This document shows positions 9,002 to 17,819 of a DNA stretch of 64,000 nucleotides, one piece after another; the stretch's first letter is position 1, and each line of letters opens with the position of its first letter. Location of the stretch: the NCBI GenBank assembly GCA_017463255.1, contig JAFTPP010000003.1, forward strand, positions 124,001 through 188,000, written 5' to 3'. Source of the DNA: Lachnospiraceae bacterium (lineage in GTDB: Bacteria > Bacillota > Clostridia > Lachnospirales > Lachnospiraceae). A program made the translations under genes and the position numbers. The notes under the pieces are model-generated. The model saw only the letters and a list, made by a program, of their open reading frames with translations, was not told the origin of the DNA and did no database searches.

Positions 9002-9691
9002 TTACTCCTGCATAAGCCCCTCGCGAAGCTTAAATAATGCTCTTTTTTCTATCCTTGATACATAACTTCTGGAAATATGCAATCTATCTCCAATTTCACG
9101 TTGGGTCTTTTCTTTTACACCCATAATCCCGTATCTTAAACAAATAATCTCTTTTTCCCGTTCTGTCAAAAGAGAATCTATCAAACCGGCAAGTTTTCCA
9201 AGGTTCTTTTTTTGTTCCATCTGCTCTACAACATCGGGCTGCTCTTGGACGATAATATCAAGCAGATTGATTTCATTCCCCTCTTTATCCGTTCCAATGG
9301 GTTCATATAATGACACTTCCCTTGAAATCTTCTTTTTATTCCTAAGCATCATAAGCAATTCATTCTCAATACATCTGACGGCATACGTTGCAAGTTTACT
9401 TCCTTTTTCTCCGTTAAAGGTATCAATTGCTTTTATAAGTCCTATGGTTCCAATGGAAATCAAATCCTCGGGGTCTTCTTCACAGTTTTGATATTTTTTT
9501 GCTATATGCGCCACCAGACGCAGATTCCGTTCAATCAGTATTAAACGGGCTTTTCTTGCTTCTTCCTCATCCGCCTGATGCATCGCGCGGATGTAATAAG
9601 CTTCTTCCTCTCCTGATAAAGGCTGTTTAAAGGTTTTCACTCTTAAAGCCCCCAAAGTCAATTTATACATTCTATGACATTGGGACTCCAT
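9002..9691 (-). CDS. sigK: Sporulation mother-cell sigma factor SigK
   Basis: SigK drives late mother-cell gene expression during sporulation. The product keeps the SigK signature: [88 protein letters not shown] and the C-terminal [26 protein letters not shown]. The gene is complete and not split by a skin-type element. A short N-terminal extension before QPLS could be the pro-sequence cut on activation. The start is uncertain: an in-frame GTG at 9727 has no ribosome binding site, while the ATG at 9691 has GGGAAAGG five bases upstream and is chosen. Placing it before the HD-GYP-like and pilT genes is unusual. Confidence 0.88.
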   Translation of the reverse strand: MESQCHRMYKLTLGALRVKTFKQPLSGEEEAYYIRAMHQADEEEARKARLILIERNLRLVAHIAKKYQNCEEDPEDLISIGTIGLIKAIDTFNGEKGSKLATYAVRCIENELLMMLRNKKKISREVSLYEPIGTDKEGNEINLLDIIVQEQPDVVEQMEQKKNLGKLAGLIDSLLTEREKEIICLRYGIMGVKEKTQREIGDRLHISRSYVSRIEKRALFKLREGLMQE

Positions 9692-9777
9692 AAGTGCCTT
9701 TCCCAAACATTCAGGATAAGCTATCACTTTATTATATAATAATTACATATGTTACTGCAAGATAAATTCTATTCACA

Positions 9778-10911
9778 TCACACAAACTCACACATTACCG
9801 CATTGGCTAAATTCATACCCTCTTTGGTTAAAAAAATATGTCCTTTTCTTCTTTCTAACAATCCCTGTCTGACATATTTTTCAATTACGCCCGGATATTG
9901 GTCCGTTATGGTGATTCCGTATCTTTTTACAAATGCTTCTTCACTCACGCCTTCTGTCATTCTAAGACCAAGAAACATTGCTTCACCCATTTCTTCCTGT
10001 AAGCTCAATAACTCCTTCGTTTCCGTATCCTCATATTGTCCTAAAAGATAGTCTTCCATGCTTGTTACATTACTGATGCGGAGATTTCCCACAAGGGATG
10101 CTGCCGAAATGCCAAAGCCAAGATAATCACCACGCTTCCAGTATACAATGTTATGTTTACACTCAAATCCCGGTTTCCCATAATTGGAAATTTCGTACTG
10201 TTCATATCCCGCCGTTAAAAGCTTATCTCCCGTCATGGCATACATGGCTCTTTCGTCTTCTTCCGAAGGAAGCTTAAGTTCCATATCATAAAAAGGCGTC
10301 CCCTCTTCCACAATCAGACTATAAGCACTGATATGTTCCGGATTCAACCTGATAATTTGATTCAGATTCCATTCCCAGGACGCAACCGTCTGATTGGGAA
10401 TAGCTGACATTAAATCCACATTAATATTGGTAAATCCTACCCTTCTTGCTAAGGCGAAGTTTTTTTCAAAGGTGTCATAATTATGGATTCTTCCCAAGGT
10501 CTTTAATTCCTCGTCACATGCAGATTGAAGTCCAAAGCTTAATCTGTTAATCCCCGCTTTGTAATAAGTTGTTAGCTTATCTTCATCCACCGTACCCGGA
10601 TTCACCTCAATGGTAATCTCAGCATCTTTGTCAAAAGAAAAAACGCCCCTTAGTTTACATAATATTTTTTCAATATAACGGGCATCTATACTGCTTGGTG
10701 TACCACCGCCAAAAAACACAGATATTACCCGGTATTCTTCGCCACTATATTGACTGTTCTTATACTCAATTTCACGGCAAAGTTGGTTAACATAATTCTC
10801 AATATTTTGTGTCTGTGATTTCAGAGGAAAGGACAAAAAATCACAATATAAGCATTTTTTTATGCAAAAAGGAATATGCACATATAGGGACAATGGTTTT
10901 TTTTCTGTCAT
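9778..10911 (-). CDS. hemW: Radical SAM heme chaperone HemW
   Basis: HemW-type proteins resemble oxygen-independent coproporphyrinogen oxidase but transfer heme. The 377-residue product begins LSLYVHIPFCIKKCLYCDF with the Cx3Cx2C cluster motif, then FFGGGTPSSI, EVNPGTVDEDKL, INRLSFGLQSACDEELK, NINVDLMSAIPNQT and the HemW C-terminal winged domain. The start MTEKKPLS at 10911 is set by GAGGAGG eight bases upstream; the ATG at 10944 is not supported. It follows lepA by 68 bp, as in Bacillus, where the order is gpr-spoIIP-lepA-hemW. Confidence 0.94.
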   Translation of the reverse strand: MTEKKPLSLYVHIPFCIKKCLYCDFLSFPLKSQTQNIENYVNQLCREIEYKNSQYSGEEYRVISVFFGGGTPSSIDARYIEKILCKLRGVFSFDKDAEITIEVNPGTVDEDKLTTYYKAGINRLSFGLQSACDEELKTLGRIHNYDTFEKNFALARRVGFTNINVDLMSAIPNQTVASWEWNLNQIIRLNPEHISAYSLIVEEGTPFYDMELKLPSEEDERAMYAMTGDKLLTAGYEQYEISNYGKPGFECKHNIVYWKRGDYLGFGISAASLVGNLRISNVTSMEDYLLGQYEDTETKELLSLQEEMGEAMFLGLRMTEGVSEEAFVKRYGITITDQYPGVIEKYVRQGLLERRKGHIFLTKEGMNLANAVMCEFV

Positions 10912-10979
10912 CACACTTTCCTCCTCAAATAGTAAAACAGGCATTGAAATCTTATGTCTGACTCCAATGCCTTATTGGT

Positions 10980-12785
10980 TTATTTTTCATCTAATTTTAA
11001 TACGCTCATAAAGGCCTTCTGTGGTATTTCCACATTACCTATCTGACGCATACGCTTCTTGCCTTCCTTTTGTTTTTCCAAAAGCTTCTTCTTACGGGTA
11101 ATATCACCGCCGTAACATTTTGCAAGTACGTCTTTTCGCATGGCTTTTACAGTTTCTCTGGCAATTACCTTACCACCCACTGCTGCCTGAATCGGAATTT
11201 CAAACAAATGGCGTGGAATCTCATCTTTTAACTTCTCACACATTTTTCTGCCTCTTTCATAGGCAGAATCCTTGTGTACAATAAAGGACAGGGCATCCAC
11301 TTCTTCCTTGTTAATCAAAATATCCAATTTTACAAGCTGACTTTCTTCATAACCCTTCATCTCATAGTCAAAAGAAGCATATCCTTTGGAACGGGATTTT
11401 AAGGCATCAAAGAAATCGTAGATAATCTCATTTAACGGAAGCTCATATTTTAAAAGTGCTCTTGTTTCTTCCATATATTCCATGTCAATGTAACGTCCGC
11501 GGCGTTCCTGACACAATTCCATAATAGAACCCACAAACTCTTTTGTCACCATAATCTCAGCACTGACAATAGGCTCTTCCATATAGTCGATTTCTGTCGG
11601 GTCCGGAAGATTGCTTGGATTGGTAAGGTCAATCACCTCACCATCCGTTTTATGGACTTTATAGATAACGCCCGGAGCTGTGGTTACAAGGTCTAAGTTA
11701 TATTCTCTTTCCAAACGCTCTTGAATAATTTCCAGATGTAAAAGTCCTAAGAAGCCACATCTGAATCCAAATCCCAACGCAATGGATGTTTCCGGTTCAT
11801 AATGAAGAGAAGCATCATTTAACTGTAACTTTTCCAAGGCATCTCTTAAATCAGGATATTTTGCACCGTCTGCCGGATACATACCGCAGTATACCATGGA
11901 CTGTACTTTTTTATATCCCGGTAACGGCTTGTCGCAAGGATTTTGGGCATTGGTAACCGTATCGCCTACTGCCGTATCCTTTACATTTTTAATGGACGCA
12001 GTAATATAACCTACCATACCTGCCGATAATTCATCACAGGGAATAAACTGTCCCGCGCCAAAGTATCCTACCTCCACAACATCAGCCGTAGCACCTGTTG
12101 CCATCATCTTAATGGGAGTACCTTTTTTTACACTGCCTTCCATGATTCGGCAAAATACAATAACACCTTTATAGGAATCATATAAAGAATCAAAAATCAA
12201 CGCCTGAAGGGGCTTTTTTGCATCACCCTTAGGAGCAGGAATTTTCTCAACAATTGCTTCAAGCACTTCTTCAATTCCGATTCCGTTTTTTGCAGAAATA
12301 AGCGGTGCATCCTGTGCCTCAATCCCGATAATATCTTCAATCTCATCTATAACCCTTTGAGGCTCGGCACTTGGTAAATCGATTTTATTAATAACCGGAA
12401 ATACATCAAGGTCATGGTCAAGGGCAAGGTATACATTGGCCAAAGTCTGGGCTTCAATTCCCTGGGCAGCATCCACTACCAGAATAGCGCCGTCACATGC
12501 AGCAAGACTACGGCTTACCTCATAGTTAAAGTCAACATGTCCCGGTGTATCAATCAGGTTAAAAATATATTCCTCACCGTTTTTTGCCTTATATACAGTT
12601 CTTACAGACTGAGCCTTAATCGTGATTCCGCGTTCTCTTTCCAAATCCATATTGTCAAGAATCTGGGCCTGCATCTCACGACTGGTTAATAATCCGGTTT
12701 TTTCTATAATACGATCGGCAAGTGTTGATTTACCATGATCGATATGTGCAATAATACAAAAATTTCTAATTTTACTCTGATCCAT
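10980..12785 (-). CDS. lepA: Elongation factor 4 (LepA)
   Basis: LepA is a ribosome-binding GTPase thought to act in back-translocation or initiation. The 601-residue protein has the G1 motif AHIDHGKST (residue 11 onward), G2/G3 [11 protein letters not shown] and DTPGHVDF, G4 NKIDLP, EF-G-like domains II, III and V, and the LepA-specific C-terminal domain ending [11 protein letters not shown]. The start MDQSKIRNF at 12785 matches the family; the GGAGG 11 bases upstream is a little distant, and the in-frame ATG at 12821 lacks any site. Confidence 0.96.
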   Translation of the reverse strand: MDQSKIRNFCIIAHIDHGKSTLADRIIEKTGLLTSREMQAQILDNMDLERERGITIKAQSVRTVYKAKNGEEYIFNLIDTPGHVDFNYEVSRSLAACDGAILVVDAAQGIEAQTLANVYLALDHDLDVFPVINKIDLPSAEPQRVIDEIEDIIGIEAQDAPLISAKNGIGIEEVLEAIVEKIPAPKGDAKKPLQALIFDSLYDSYKGVIVFCRIMEGSVKKGTPIKMMATGATADVVEVGYFGAGQFIPCDELSAGMVGYITASIKNVKDTAVGDTVTNAQNPCDKPLPGYKKVQSMVYCGMYPADGAKYPDLRDALEKLQLNDASLHYEPETSIALGFGFRCGFLGLLHLEIIQERLEREYNLDLVTTAPGVIYKVHKTDGEVIDLTNPSNLPDPTEIDYMEEPIVSAEIMVTKEFVGSIMELCQERRGRYIDMEYMEETRALLKYELPLNEIIYDFFDALKSRSKGYASFDYEMKGYEESQLVKLDILINKEEVDALSFIVHKDSAYERGRKMCEKLKDEIPRHLFEIPIQAAVGGKVIARETVKAMRKDVLAKCYGGDITRKKKLLEKQKEGKKRMRQIGNVEIPQKAFMSVLKLDEK

Positions 12786-12830
12786 GAATGATGGTTCCTC
12801 CATATGCTCACAAATTGACATACACCCATA

Positions 12831-12860
12831 AATATAGCATACGGATTCCGTTTTTGTCTA
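12831..12860 (-). promoter_or_regulatory. Probable lepA promoter with palindrome in the spacer
   Basis: On the minus strand TAGACA (12855-12860) and TATATT (12831-12836), 18 bases apart, with an extended -10 TGC. The spacer holds the 11-bp palindrome ACGGAATCCGT (12841-12851), which could be an operator. Confidence 0.5.
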
Positions 12861-12887
12861 TGTTTTCTTCGTAATGTTCTTAAGGGG

Positions 12888-14186
12888 CTACTCCTGTGTT
12901 GCATACCCCCACAAGGTCATGGCAATAATGGCCCCAAGCGGCTCTATGGAATTCATAACTTCTTCTACGGTATTGGTTTGTGCACCTAACTCTACCAACA
13001 TACTCTTTCCCCGATAATGCATATTATAACGGTAACTTCTTAAATAGATTCGTCTGGTAAGACCCGGATAATATTCATTTGCAATGACCTGAGCCTGAAA
13101 AGAAAATGCCAGATTTTCAGAAAGATTATCATTTTTCAAATATGTAATGTCCCCTGATTTGCTGTTATAGGACAAACCATTAAAAAACATAAATTTTGCC
13201 ATGGTTACACCATCTATTTGTGTTGTAAGCTTGGTTCCCTCTGCTACCTCGTCTCTGTGCAAATCAATAATAACTTCTATTTCCGGATTATCCGCGAGCA
13301 ATTGTTCTAAAGCCGGCGCTGATTTAGAATATGCATAATCCCTGTTATCCTTGTCATACTCACCGGTATGATGGATTACATCAAACCCATATTCCCGTAA
13401 TACTTCTGCTAATTTTTCCCCTGCTCCTACCACTGTTGTGGAAGAATCTCCCCGGACCGAATCCGCAAATCCCTCTTGGGAATGTGTATGGTATATTAAT
13501 ATCTTTGGCTTTTCTTCACCCTCATTTAACCGCATATCATATCCTAGCAAACTATCCAAATTGAATCTGCTTTCTAACGCCGCAGTTGTTGGATCAATGG
13601 CATAAAATTCCTGCTTTAATAATTCAAAATCACGAAACTGTGCCATATCGTACTCCATTTTCTTAATCGGAAGTACCGGAATTGTTTCCGAAACTAACGT
13701 CTGTTGTTCCTCAATCGGCGCTTGTTCCGTGGCCGGCGGTTCTTCCATAGGCAATGATTGTTCCGTAGTCTGTAATTGTTCCGTAGCCGTCAACGCATCA
13801 TCATCGGGCCTGTCTTCCGTCTGTCCGTTTGAGTCCTTAGAGGCATTTTCTAATTCCACACCGGCTATAATCTCTCCCGTGTTTTCGCTTATTTCAACCG
13901 ATGCTGAATCCGCATCTGCTACAAGAATATCCCCTGCCTCCACTGCATTTAATATCATATTCAAAAAAGCCCTGCTTTCCTGAGGCAAGGTATTTTCCAC
14001 CTGATAAAAACTATATTGATATAAAGGAAGCATTCCTATAAAAGATTGCACCCTGATATTATAACCCTCGTTTACTTCTTTTTTTGCAAACTCCCATACA
14101 GGCGCAATAATCCTGCTTGGCACCATGATTAAAAAACATAATACGGTCACCCCTATGGTCACCAGTAATTCCTTGGAAGGCTTCAT
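12888..14186 (-). CDS. spoIIP: Stage II sporulation protein P (SpoIIP)
   Basis: SpoIIP is the amidase/endopeptidase that, with SpoIID and SpoIIM, thins the septal peptidoglycan during engulfment. The 432-residue product has one N-terminal membrane anchor (LVTIGVTVLCFLIMVP, about residues 7-22), a long Glu/Thr/Pro/Gln-rich linker (about residues 100-180), and the catalytic amidase_3-like domain with ILIYHTHSQEGF, VIIDLHRDEV and the C-terminal LVELGAQTNTVEEVMNS. The start at 14186 is preceded by GGAG seven bases upstream and puts the anchor at the N terminus. An alternative GTG at 14267 overlaps the gpr stop by four bases and would add 27 residues. Confidence 0.93.
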   Translation of the reverse strand: MKPSKELLVTIGVTVLCFLIMVPSRIIAPVWEFAKKEVNEGYNIRVQSFIGMLPLYQYSFYQVENTLPQESRAFLNMILNAVEAGDILVADADSASVEISENTGEIIAGVELENASKDSNGQTEDRPDDDALTATEQLQTTEQSLPMEEPPATEQAPIEEQQTLVSETIPVLPIKKMEYDMAQFRDFELLKQEFYAIDPTTAALESRFNLDSLLGYDMRLNEGEEKPKILIYHTHSQEGFADSVRGDSSTTVVGAGEKLAEVLREYGFDVIHHTGEYDKDNRDYAYSKSAPALEQLLADNPEIEVIIDLHRDEVAEGTKLTTQIDGVTMAKFMFFNGLSYNSKSGDITYLKNDNLSENLAFSFQAQVIANEYYPGLTRRIYLRSYRYNMHYRGKSMLVELGAQTNTVEEVMNSIEPLGAIIAMTLWGYATQE

Positions 14187-14263
14187 ATGTTTTCTCCATT
14201 TCCCGCAATTTGAGAAGTTTAATAATAAAGTCAATCGTTGCGTCATATTAATATATGCACAAA

Positions 14264-15133
14264 TCACATGTCAAATGCCTGATTCAACGCTTCTGAAATG
14301 GTAAAACTTAATTTTTTTATAATCTCATCAATATCCTTTCCCGTTACATAAAAATTTGCCAGTTCTCCCGTAAAAAGAGGCAATTGATTCTTTTCAAGTA
14401 CATCATTTACGATACTGGCAGCATCCACAACAGTAGGAATTCCGATTGCAATGACGGGAATCGACAAACTCTCCTCTGTTAACGCATTACGGTGATTCCC
14501 AACCCCTGAACCCGGATGAATTCCCGTATTGGTAATCTGTATGGTACGGTTTAATCGTTTGGTACTTCGTGCTGCCAAAGCATCAATGGCAACAATCACA
14601 TCCGGTTTTGTCTGTTCCACAATACCTCTTACGATTTCGCATGCCTCCATCCCCGTGCGTGCCATAACCCCCGGCACAATGGCGCTTATCTTATGCATCT
14701 TATCCTTATCGTAAGCGGCGGGGCCAAACTGTTCCATGACATGACGGGTAATTAAGAGATTATCCACACTTCTGGGGCCTAATGCATCCGCCGTAACCTC
14801 CCTGTTCCCAAGCCCCACTACCAGAATAGACTTTTCATGACGTATTCCCGGGATTAATGACTTTACATGCTTTGCAATCTCTCTTGACACTTCAGCATGA
14901 TAATCCTCATCCGGCTCTAACAGATTCGGCGCTTCCAAGGTAATGTACGTCCCCATAGGTTTTCCTATCATGCGTGCTCCGTTTTTTGATTCAATCATCA
15001 CCTTGGTAACATGAATTTCTGAAGTAGGAATCGTATATTCTTCCATCCTTACTCCATGAATGGACTCTGCTCCTTCCCCCACACTTTCCCTTGCTTCCAA
15101 CGCCAAATCTGTTCTAATCTGAAATCTTTCCAT
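14264..15133 (-). CDS. gpr: Germination protease GPR
   Basis: GPR is the aspartic-like A25 protease that degrades small acid-soluble spore proteins at germination. The 289-residue product has the family motifs GKPMGTYITLEAP, ILVVGLGNREVTADALGPRS, ISAIVPGVMARTGMEA, DVIVAIDALAARST, QITNTGIHPGSGVGNHR and IGIPTVVDA. It begins MERFQIRTDLALEARE, where RTDLALE matches the zymogen processing region, and is shorter than Bacillus GPR (about 370), as in many Clostridia. The nearest Shine-Dalgarno (AGGAG) is 17 bases away, so translation may be weak or regulated. No clear SigG promoter was identified. Confidence 0.94.
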   Translation of the reverse strand: MERFQIRTDLALEARESVGEGAESIHGVRMEEYTIPTSEIHVTKVMIESKNGARMIGKPMGTYITLEAPNLLEPDEDYHAEVSREIAKHVKSLIPGIRHEKSILVVGLGNREVTADALGPRSVDNLLITRHVMEQFGPAAYDKDKMHKISAIVPGVMARTGMEACEIVRGIVEQTKPDVIVAIDALAARSTKRLNRTIQITNTGIHPGSGVGNHRNALTEESLSIPVIAIGIPTVVDAASIVNDVLEKNQLPLFTGELANFYVTGKDIDEIIKKLSFTISEALNQAFDM

Positions 15134-15215
15134 ATACGAATTTATTTCACTCCTGCACCTATTTTAATTCTTTTAGATTATTCATTATTTTTTTCAAATT
15201 TCTTCAAATTATGTA

Positions 15216-15244
15216 TTGACAGAATGGCAAGTCTTAACTAAAAT
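15216..15244 (+). promoter_or_regulatory. Sigma-A promoter of rpsT
   Basis: TTGACA (15216-15221), 17 bases, TAAAAT (15239-15244). It leaves a 5' untranslated region of about 85 bases. Confidence 0.85.
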
Positions 15245-15335
15245 AATATGCGTATGTTTATGTTAGTACGTCCGTGTCCGGAATTAATATAAACGAACTG
15301 ATAAAAAATAGACCATTATATTGGAGGTGTTCACT

Positions 15336-15599
15336 GTGGCAAACATCAAATCTGCAAAGAAAAGAATCTTAGTAACAAAAACTAAAGCTGATAGAAATAA
15401 AGCAATCCGTTCAGGTGTTAAAACAGCTATCAAGAAAGTTTACGCTGCTATCGATGCAAAAGATAAGGCTGCTGCCGAAGCTGCTTTATTAGAAGCTACT
15501 AGCACAATTGATAAGGCTACTACTAAAGGCGTATATCACCCAAATAACGCTTCTAGAAAAGTATCCCGCCTTACAAAAGCTGTTAACGCAATGGCATAA
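15336..15599 (+). CDS. rpsT: 30S ribosomal protein S20
   Basis: S20 is a primary 16S rRNA-binding protein of the small subunit. The 87-residue product (ANIKSAKKRILVTKTKADRN..KGVYHPNNASRKVSRLTKAVNAM) matches the family over its full length. It starts with GTG at 15336, eight bases after GGAGG; the in-frame TTG at 15321 overlaps that site. It is a single gene with its own strong promoter and terminator, divergent from gpr, which is the usual arrangement in Firmicutes. Confidence 0.97.
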   Translation: MANIKSAKKRILVTKTKADRNKAIRSGVKTAIKKVYAAIDAKDKAAAEAALLEATSTIDKATTKGVYHPNNASRKVSRLTKAVNAMA

Positions 15600-15614
15600 T
15601 AAGATTGAATTAAT

Positions 15615-15652
15615 AATCCTGCTCATACCGTCATGTGAGCAGGATTTTTTAT
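15615..15652 (+). terminator. Terminator of rpsT
   Basis: The arms AATCCTGCTCA (15615-15625) and TGAGCAGGATT (15636-15646) pair perfectly over 11 bp and are followed by TTTTTATTT. Confidence 0.95.
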
Positions 15653-15722
15653 TTATTCTTTACATTACCTTTTGACTTTTCATTTATCTTATCTATACCG
15701 CTATCCTATATCCGGTAGCGTT

Positions 15723-15890
15723 GGGGCACACGCGCTCTTATTTTTCTCCCAGACCCCTCTTTTTCATTATAACGGGGTCCTACGTCACTTTTGTCTTTCC
15801 TGTACCCCCACAGTCTCTTTTTGTCACAGAAATCATCCATTTTAAACAACTCGCGGGGTCCCACATCCACTTTTCACTTCTGTAGACCCC
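15723..15890. repeat. Three-module hairpin element, copy 1
   Basis: The space between rpsT and the convergent TPM gene (15600-15953) holds no gene. It contains three modules of 35, 35 and 36 nt (15723-15757, 15774-15808, 15855-15890), each opening with GGGG and closing with CCCC around a pyrimidine-rich core of about 27 nt (such as CACTTTT..CTT). The spacers are 16 and 46 nt. Module 3 closes with a 9-bp perfect stem (CGCGGGGTC/GACCCCGCG). The CCCC of module 1 can also pair with the GGGG of module 2 (GACCCC/GGGGTC). A related copy lies at 36085-36243. Function unknown; the purine-rich minus strand is the more likely RNA sense. Confidence 0.6.
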
Positions 15891-15910
15891 GCGTTCGCAT
15901 AACACGCAAA

Positions 15911-15940
15911 TTTAAAGGGCACTGCAAACACAGTACCCTT
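15911..15940 (-). terminator. Probable terminator of the TPM gene
   Basis: The arms AAGGGTACTG (15931-15940) and CAGTGCCCTT (15915-15924) form 10 bp with one G-U around a 6-nt loop, followed on the minus strand by a short interrupted U-tract (TTTAAATTT). Confidence 0.65.
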
Positions 15941-15953
15941 CATCCTATCCATA

Positions 15954-16802
15954 TTATCTTCTGCCGCTTCGGCCGCCTCTGGAGCCTCCGCCACTTCTGC
16001 TTCCGCCGCCACTACGACCGCCGCTGCTGCTTTCAATTCTTCTTGTAACTACCTTCTTATCATATGCAATATCCTGTACCTGATTCATACGAGGTGCATT
16101 ATTGGCAATATAAGTATTGGCTGCCGTTGTCTTCTTTGCCTTAGCCTTGCTTCCATGTCTTGCATAGAACACAATTGTAATGATTGCTACAATTACAATA
16201 ATCGGCAAAACAGGTATGTCAATACCACCCTTGCTCATTTCACGCACTGATTGGTTAATCATGTCGCAATAGGCATCATATGGATCATCTTCCACATCAT
16301 CATTGGTGTCTGCAATAACATCATCCATTTCTGAATCTGTAAACTCGTGATAACATTCTCCTGATGCAAAAATGGAAGAATACTGATAACTGTCTTCCTG
16401 CTCATAGTAGTTATCAAGATAGATAAAACCATTTCCACCCGGTACATCATAACCGAAAGAAAGAGCATCATAAATATCTTCAGCCAAGTCAAGATTAGCT
16501 TCGCTATAATAGTACTCCGGATATTCGTAATCATCTGACTCATCCTGTAAACGTTGCTCAATTGTCATAAGAACAATATCGCCGCCAAGCTGTTTTTGCT
16601 TCTTGGCAATTAACTTCTCAAGCTTCTTTTCTTCCGAATCAGAAAGTACATCCGCATAGTCAAAAACTCTTTGTTCACCCGGTTCATCGTTGGTTCTTTT
16701 AACCTCTTTTGAACCTTTAAAAATTGTTATCCCACCAAATACCAGTGCCAACACAATCATGATAATGAATGGGATTCTGAAATGTTTCCAATAGTTTCTC
16801 AT
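15954..16802 (-). CDS. TPM-domain membrane protein with Gly/Ser/Arg-rich tail
   Basis: The 282-residue product has an N-terminal membrane segment (FIIMIVLALVFGGITIF, about residues 12-28), an extracytoplasmic TPM (YgcG/Psb32-like) domain starting at RVFDYADVLSDSEEKKLEKLIAKK (about 65-185), a second membrane segment (IPVLPIIVIVAIITIVFYA, about 198-216) and a cytoplasmic tail ending in SGGGSRSGGGSRGGRSGRR. TPM domains are found in proteins linked to membrane-protein repair or phosphatase activity; the function here is unknown. Its ATG directly follows the stop of the zinc-ribbon gene upstream, with GGGGGG seven bases before it, so the two proteins are made together and probably form a membrane complex. 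Confidence 0.8.
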   Translation of the reverse strand: MRNYWKHFRIPFIIMIVLALVFGGITIFKGSKEVKRTNDEPGEQRVFDYADVLSDSEEKKLEKLIAKKQKQLGGDIVLMTIEQRLQDESDDYEYPEYYYSEANLDLAEDIYDALSFGYDVPGGNGFIYLDNYYEQEDSYQYSSIFASGECYHEFTDSEMDDVIADTNDDVEDDPYDAYCDMINQSVREMSKGGIDIPVLPIIVIVAIITIVFYARHGSKAKAKKTTAANTYIANNAPRMNQVQDIAYDKKVVTRRIESSSGGRSGGGSRSGGGSRGGRSGRR

Positions 16803-17786
16803 TTAAAATCCCCCCAATATTCCTTTGATTAATAAGCCGATTGCAAGCCACACTACGGCAGTTGTTGCAGTATAAGCTACTGCCTTTTTCTTGGAAATCG
16901 GTACATTACCTACAACCTTACCGGTCTGTCCGTTAATCTGGAACGGATATAACTGATTATTGTACTTGTAGATATAGGTCCATACCGGAAGTAAGGCATA
17001 CTGGGTAGCTTTTCTTGTCACGTTCATATTCTTAGATACAGGCACCATGGTAGCATATCCTCCAAGTGTCTTTTGCATTAAGGCTTCCGTATCATTTTGT
17101 GCCTTTGCACTCGCACGCGGTTCAAGCTGTTCTGCAGTATAATTATATCTTTCAGAGAAAAATCCTGACATATATTTTTCCTGGAATTGTTCAAGGGCAG
17201 TGTAATTATACGGCTCTAACAAGTCCATGGTACTGTCTTCCATTGCATAGGAAGCATCTACAGGAATCTTTTCAAAAGAAGCATCCATATCTCTTAATAC
17301 ATTATAATATGTAGTCTCTGTATACTGGGTATTTCCTCTACGCCAAGAACGTACCTTCGTTCCTCTTCCCTGGAAATTATAATGTGTATCAAAGTCATAC
17401 ATCCAGAACGGAACGTACATACCTTCCATGGTAGAAAGCTTGACTTCTGATAAGAAGTCATCCGGAGCAAAAAGTTTCTTGCCAAACTCTTTTCTCATAA
17501 TCTCTTTTACACGTTCTTTGCCTAATTTGAACGGCATAATAAGATGTGGTGTAAATGTACCGTTTACGCGCTCATCAAAAATCATATAGCTGCCGCAATA
17601 AGCACACTTTGTCGCACTGGTAAAATCATTTACCTGAATTTCACCACTACAGTTCACACAGTTTACCGTATTTGGAACCGCCAAGGTTTCCTGTGTATCA
17701 GTTCCACTACAATACGGACAAAACATTTTCCCTGTTTCAGGACTGTATACCACATTTCCGAAACAATTCGTACATCTGAATAACAT
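16803..17786 (-). CDS. Zinc-ribbon membrane protein (TFIIB-type zinc ribbon)
   Basis: The 327-residue protein opens with two zinc ribbons: CTNCFGNVVYSPETGKMFCPYC (Cys pairs about residues 5-8 and 23-26) and CVNC..CAYC (about 43-63). A middle domain follows with FWMYDFDTHYNFQGRG and PVWTYIYKYNNQLYPFQING, ending in one C-terminal membrane helix (VAYTATTAVVWLAIGLLIKGI). It resembles uncharacterised clostridial proteins often annotated as TFIIB-type zinc ribbon-containing. The middle domain, with its repeated pattern of aromatic residues, may be a beta-rich sensor. It is tightly coupled to the TPM gene. AGGA lies eight bases before the ATG. The biochemical role is unknown. Confidence 0.7.
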   Translation of the reverse strand: MLFRCTNCFGNVVYSPETGKMFCPYCSGTDTQETLAVPNTVNCVNCSGEIQVNDFTSATKCAYCGSYMIFDERVNGTFTPHLIMPFKLGKERVKEIMRKEFGKKLFAPDDFLSEVKLSTMEGMYVPFWMYDFDTHYNFQGRGTKVRSWRRGNTQYTETTYYNVLRDMDASFEKIPVDASYAMEDSTMDLLEPYNYTALEQFQEKYMSGFFSERYNYTAEQLEPRASAKAQNDTEALMQKTLGGYATMVPVSKNMNVTRKATQYALLPVWTYIYKYNNQLYPFQINGQTGKVVGNVPISKKKAVAYTATTAVVWLAIGLLIKGILGGF

Positions 17787-17819
17787 GTTTTTATCCTCAT
17801 TCCCTCTTTTTTATGTAAT

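Noticed and set aside
9002-9727. A GTG start for sigK at 9727
   Set aside because: No ribosome binding site lies upstream of it, and a TATAAT-like element stands directly before it; the ATG at 9691 has GGGAAAGG.
15723-15890. Possible CRISPR array
   Set aside because: The modules are not identical, spacers are of unequal length (16 and 46 nt), there are only three modules and no cas genes are in the window.
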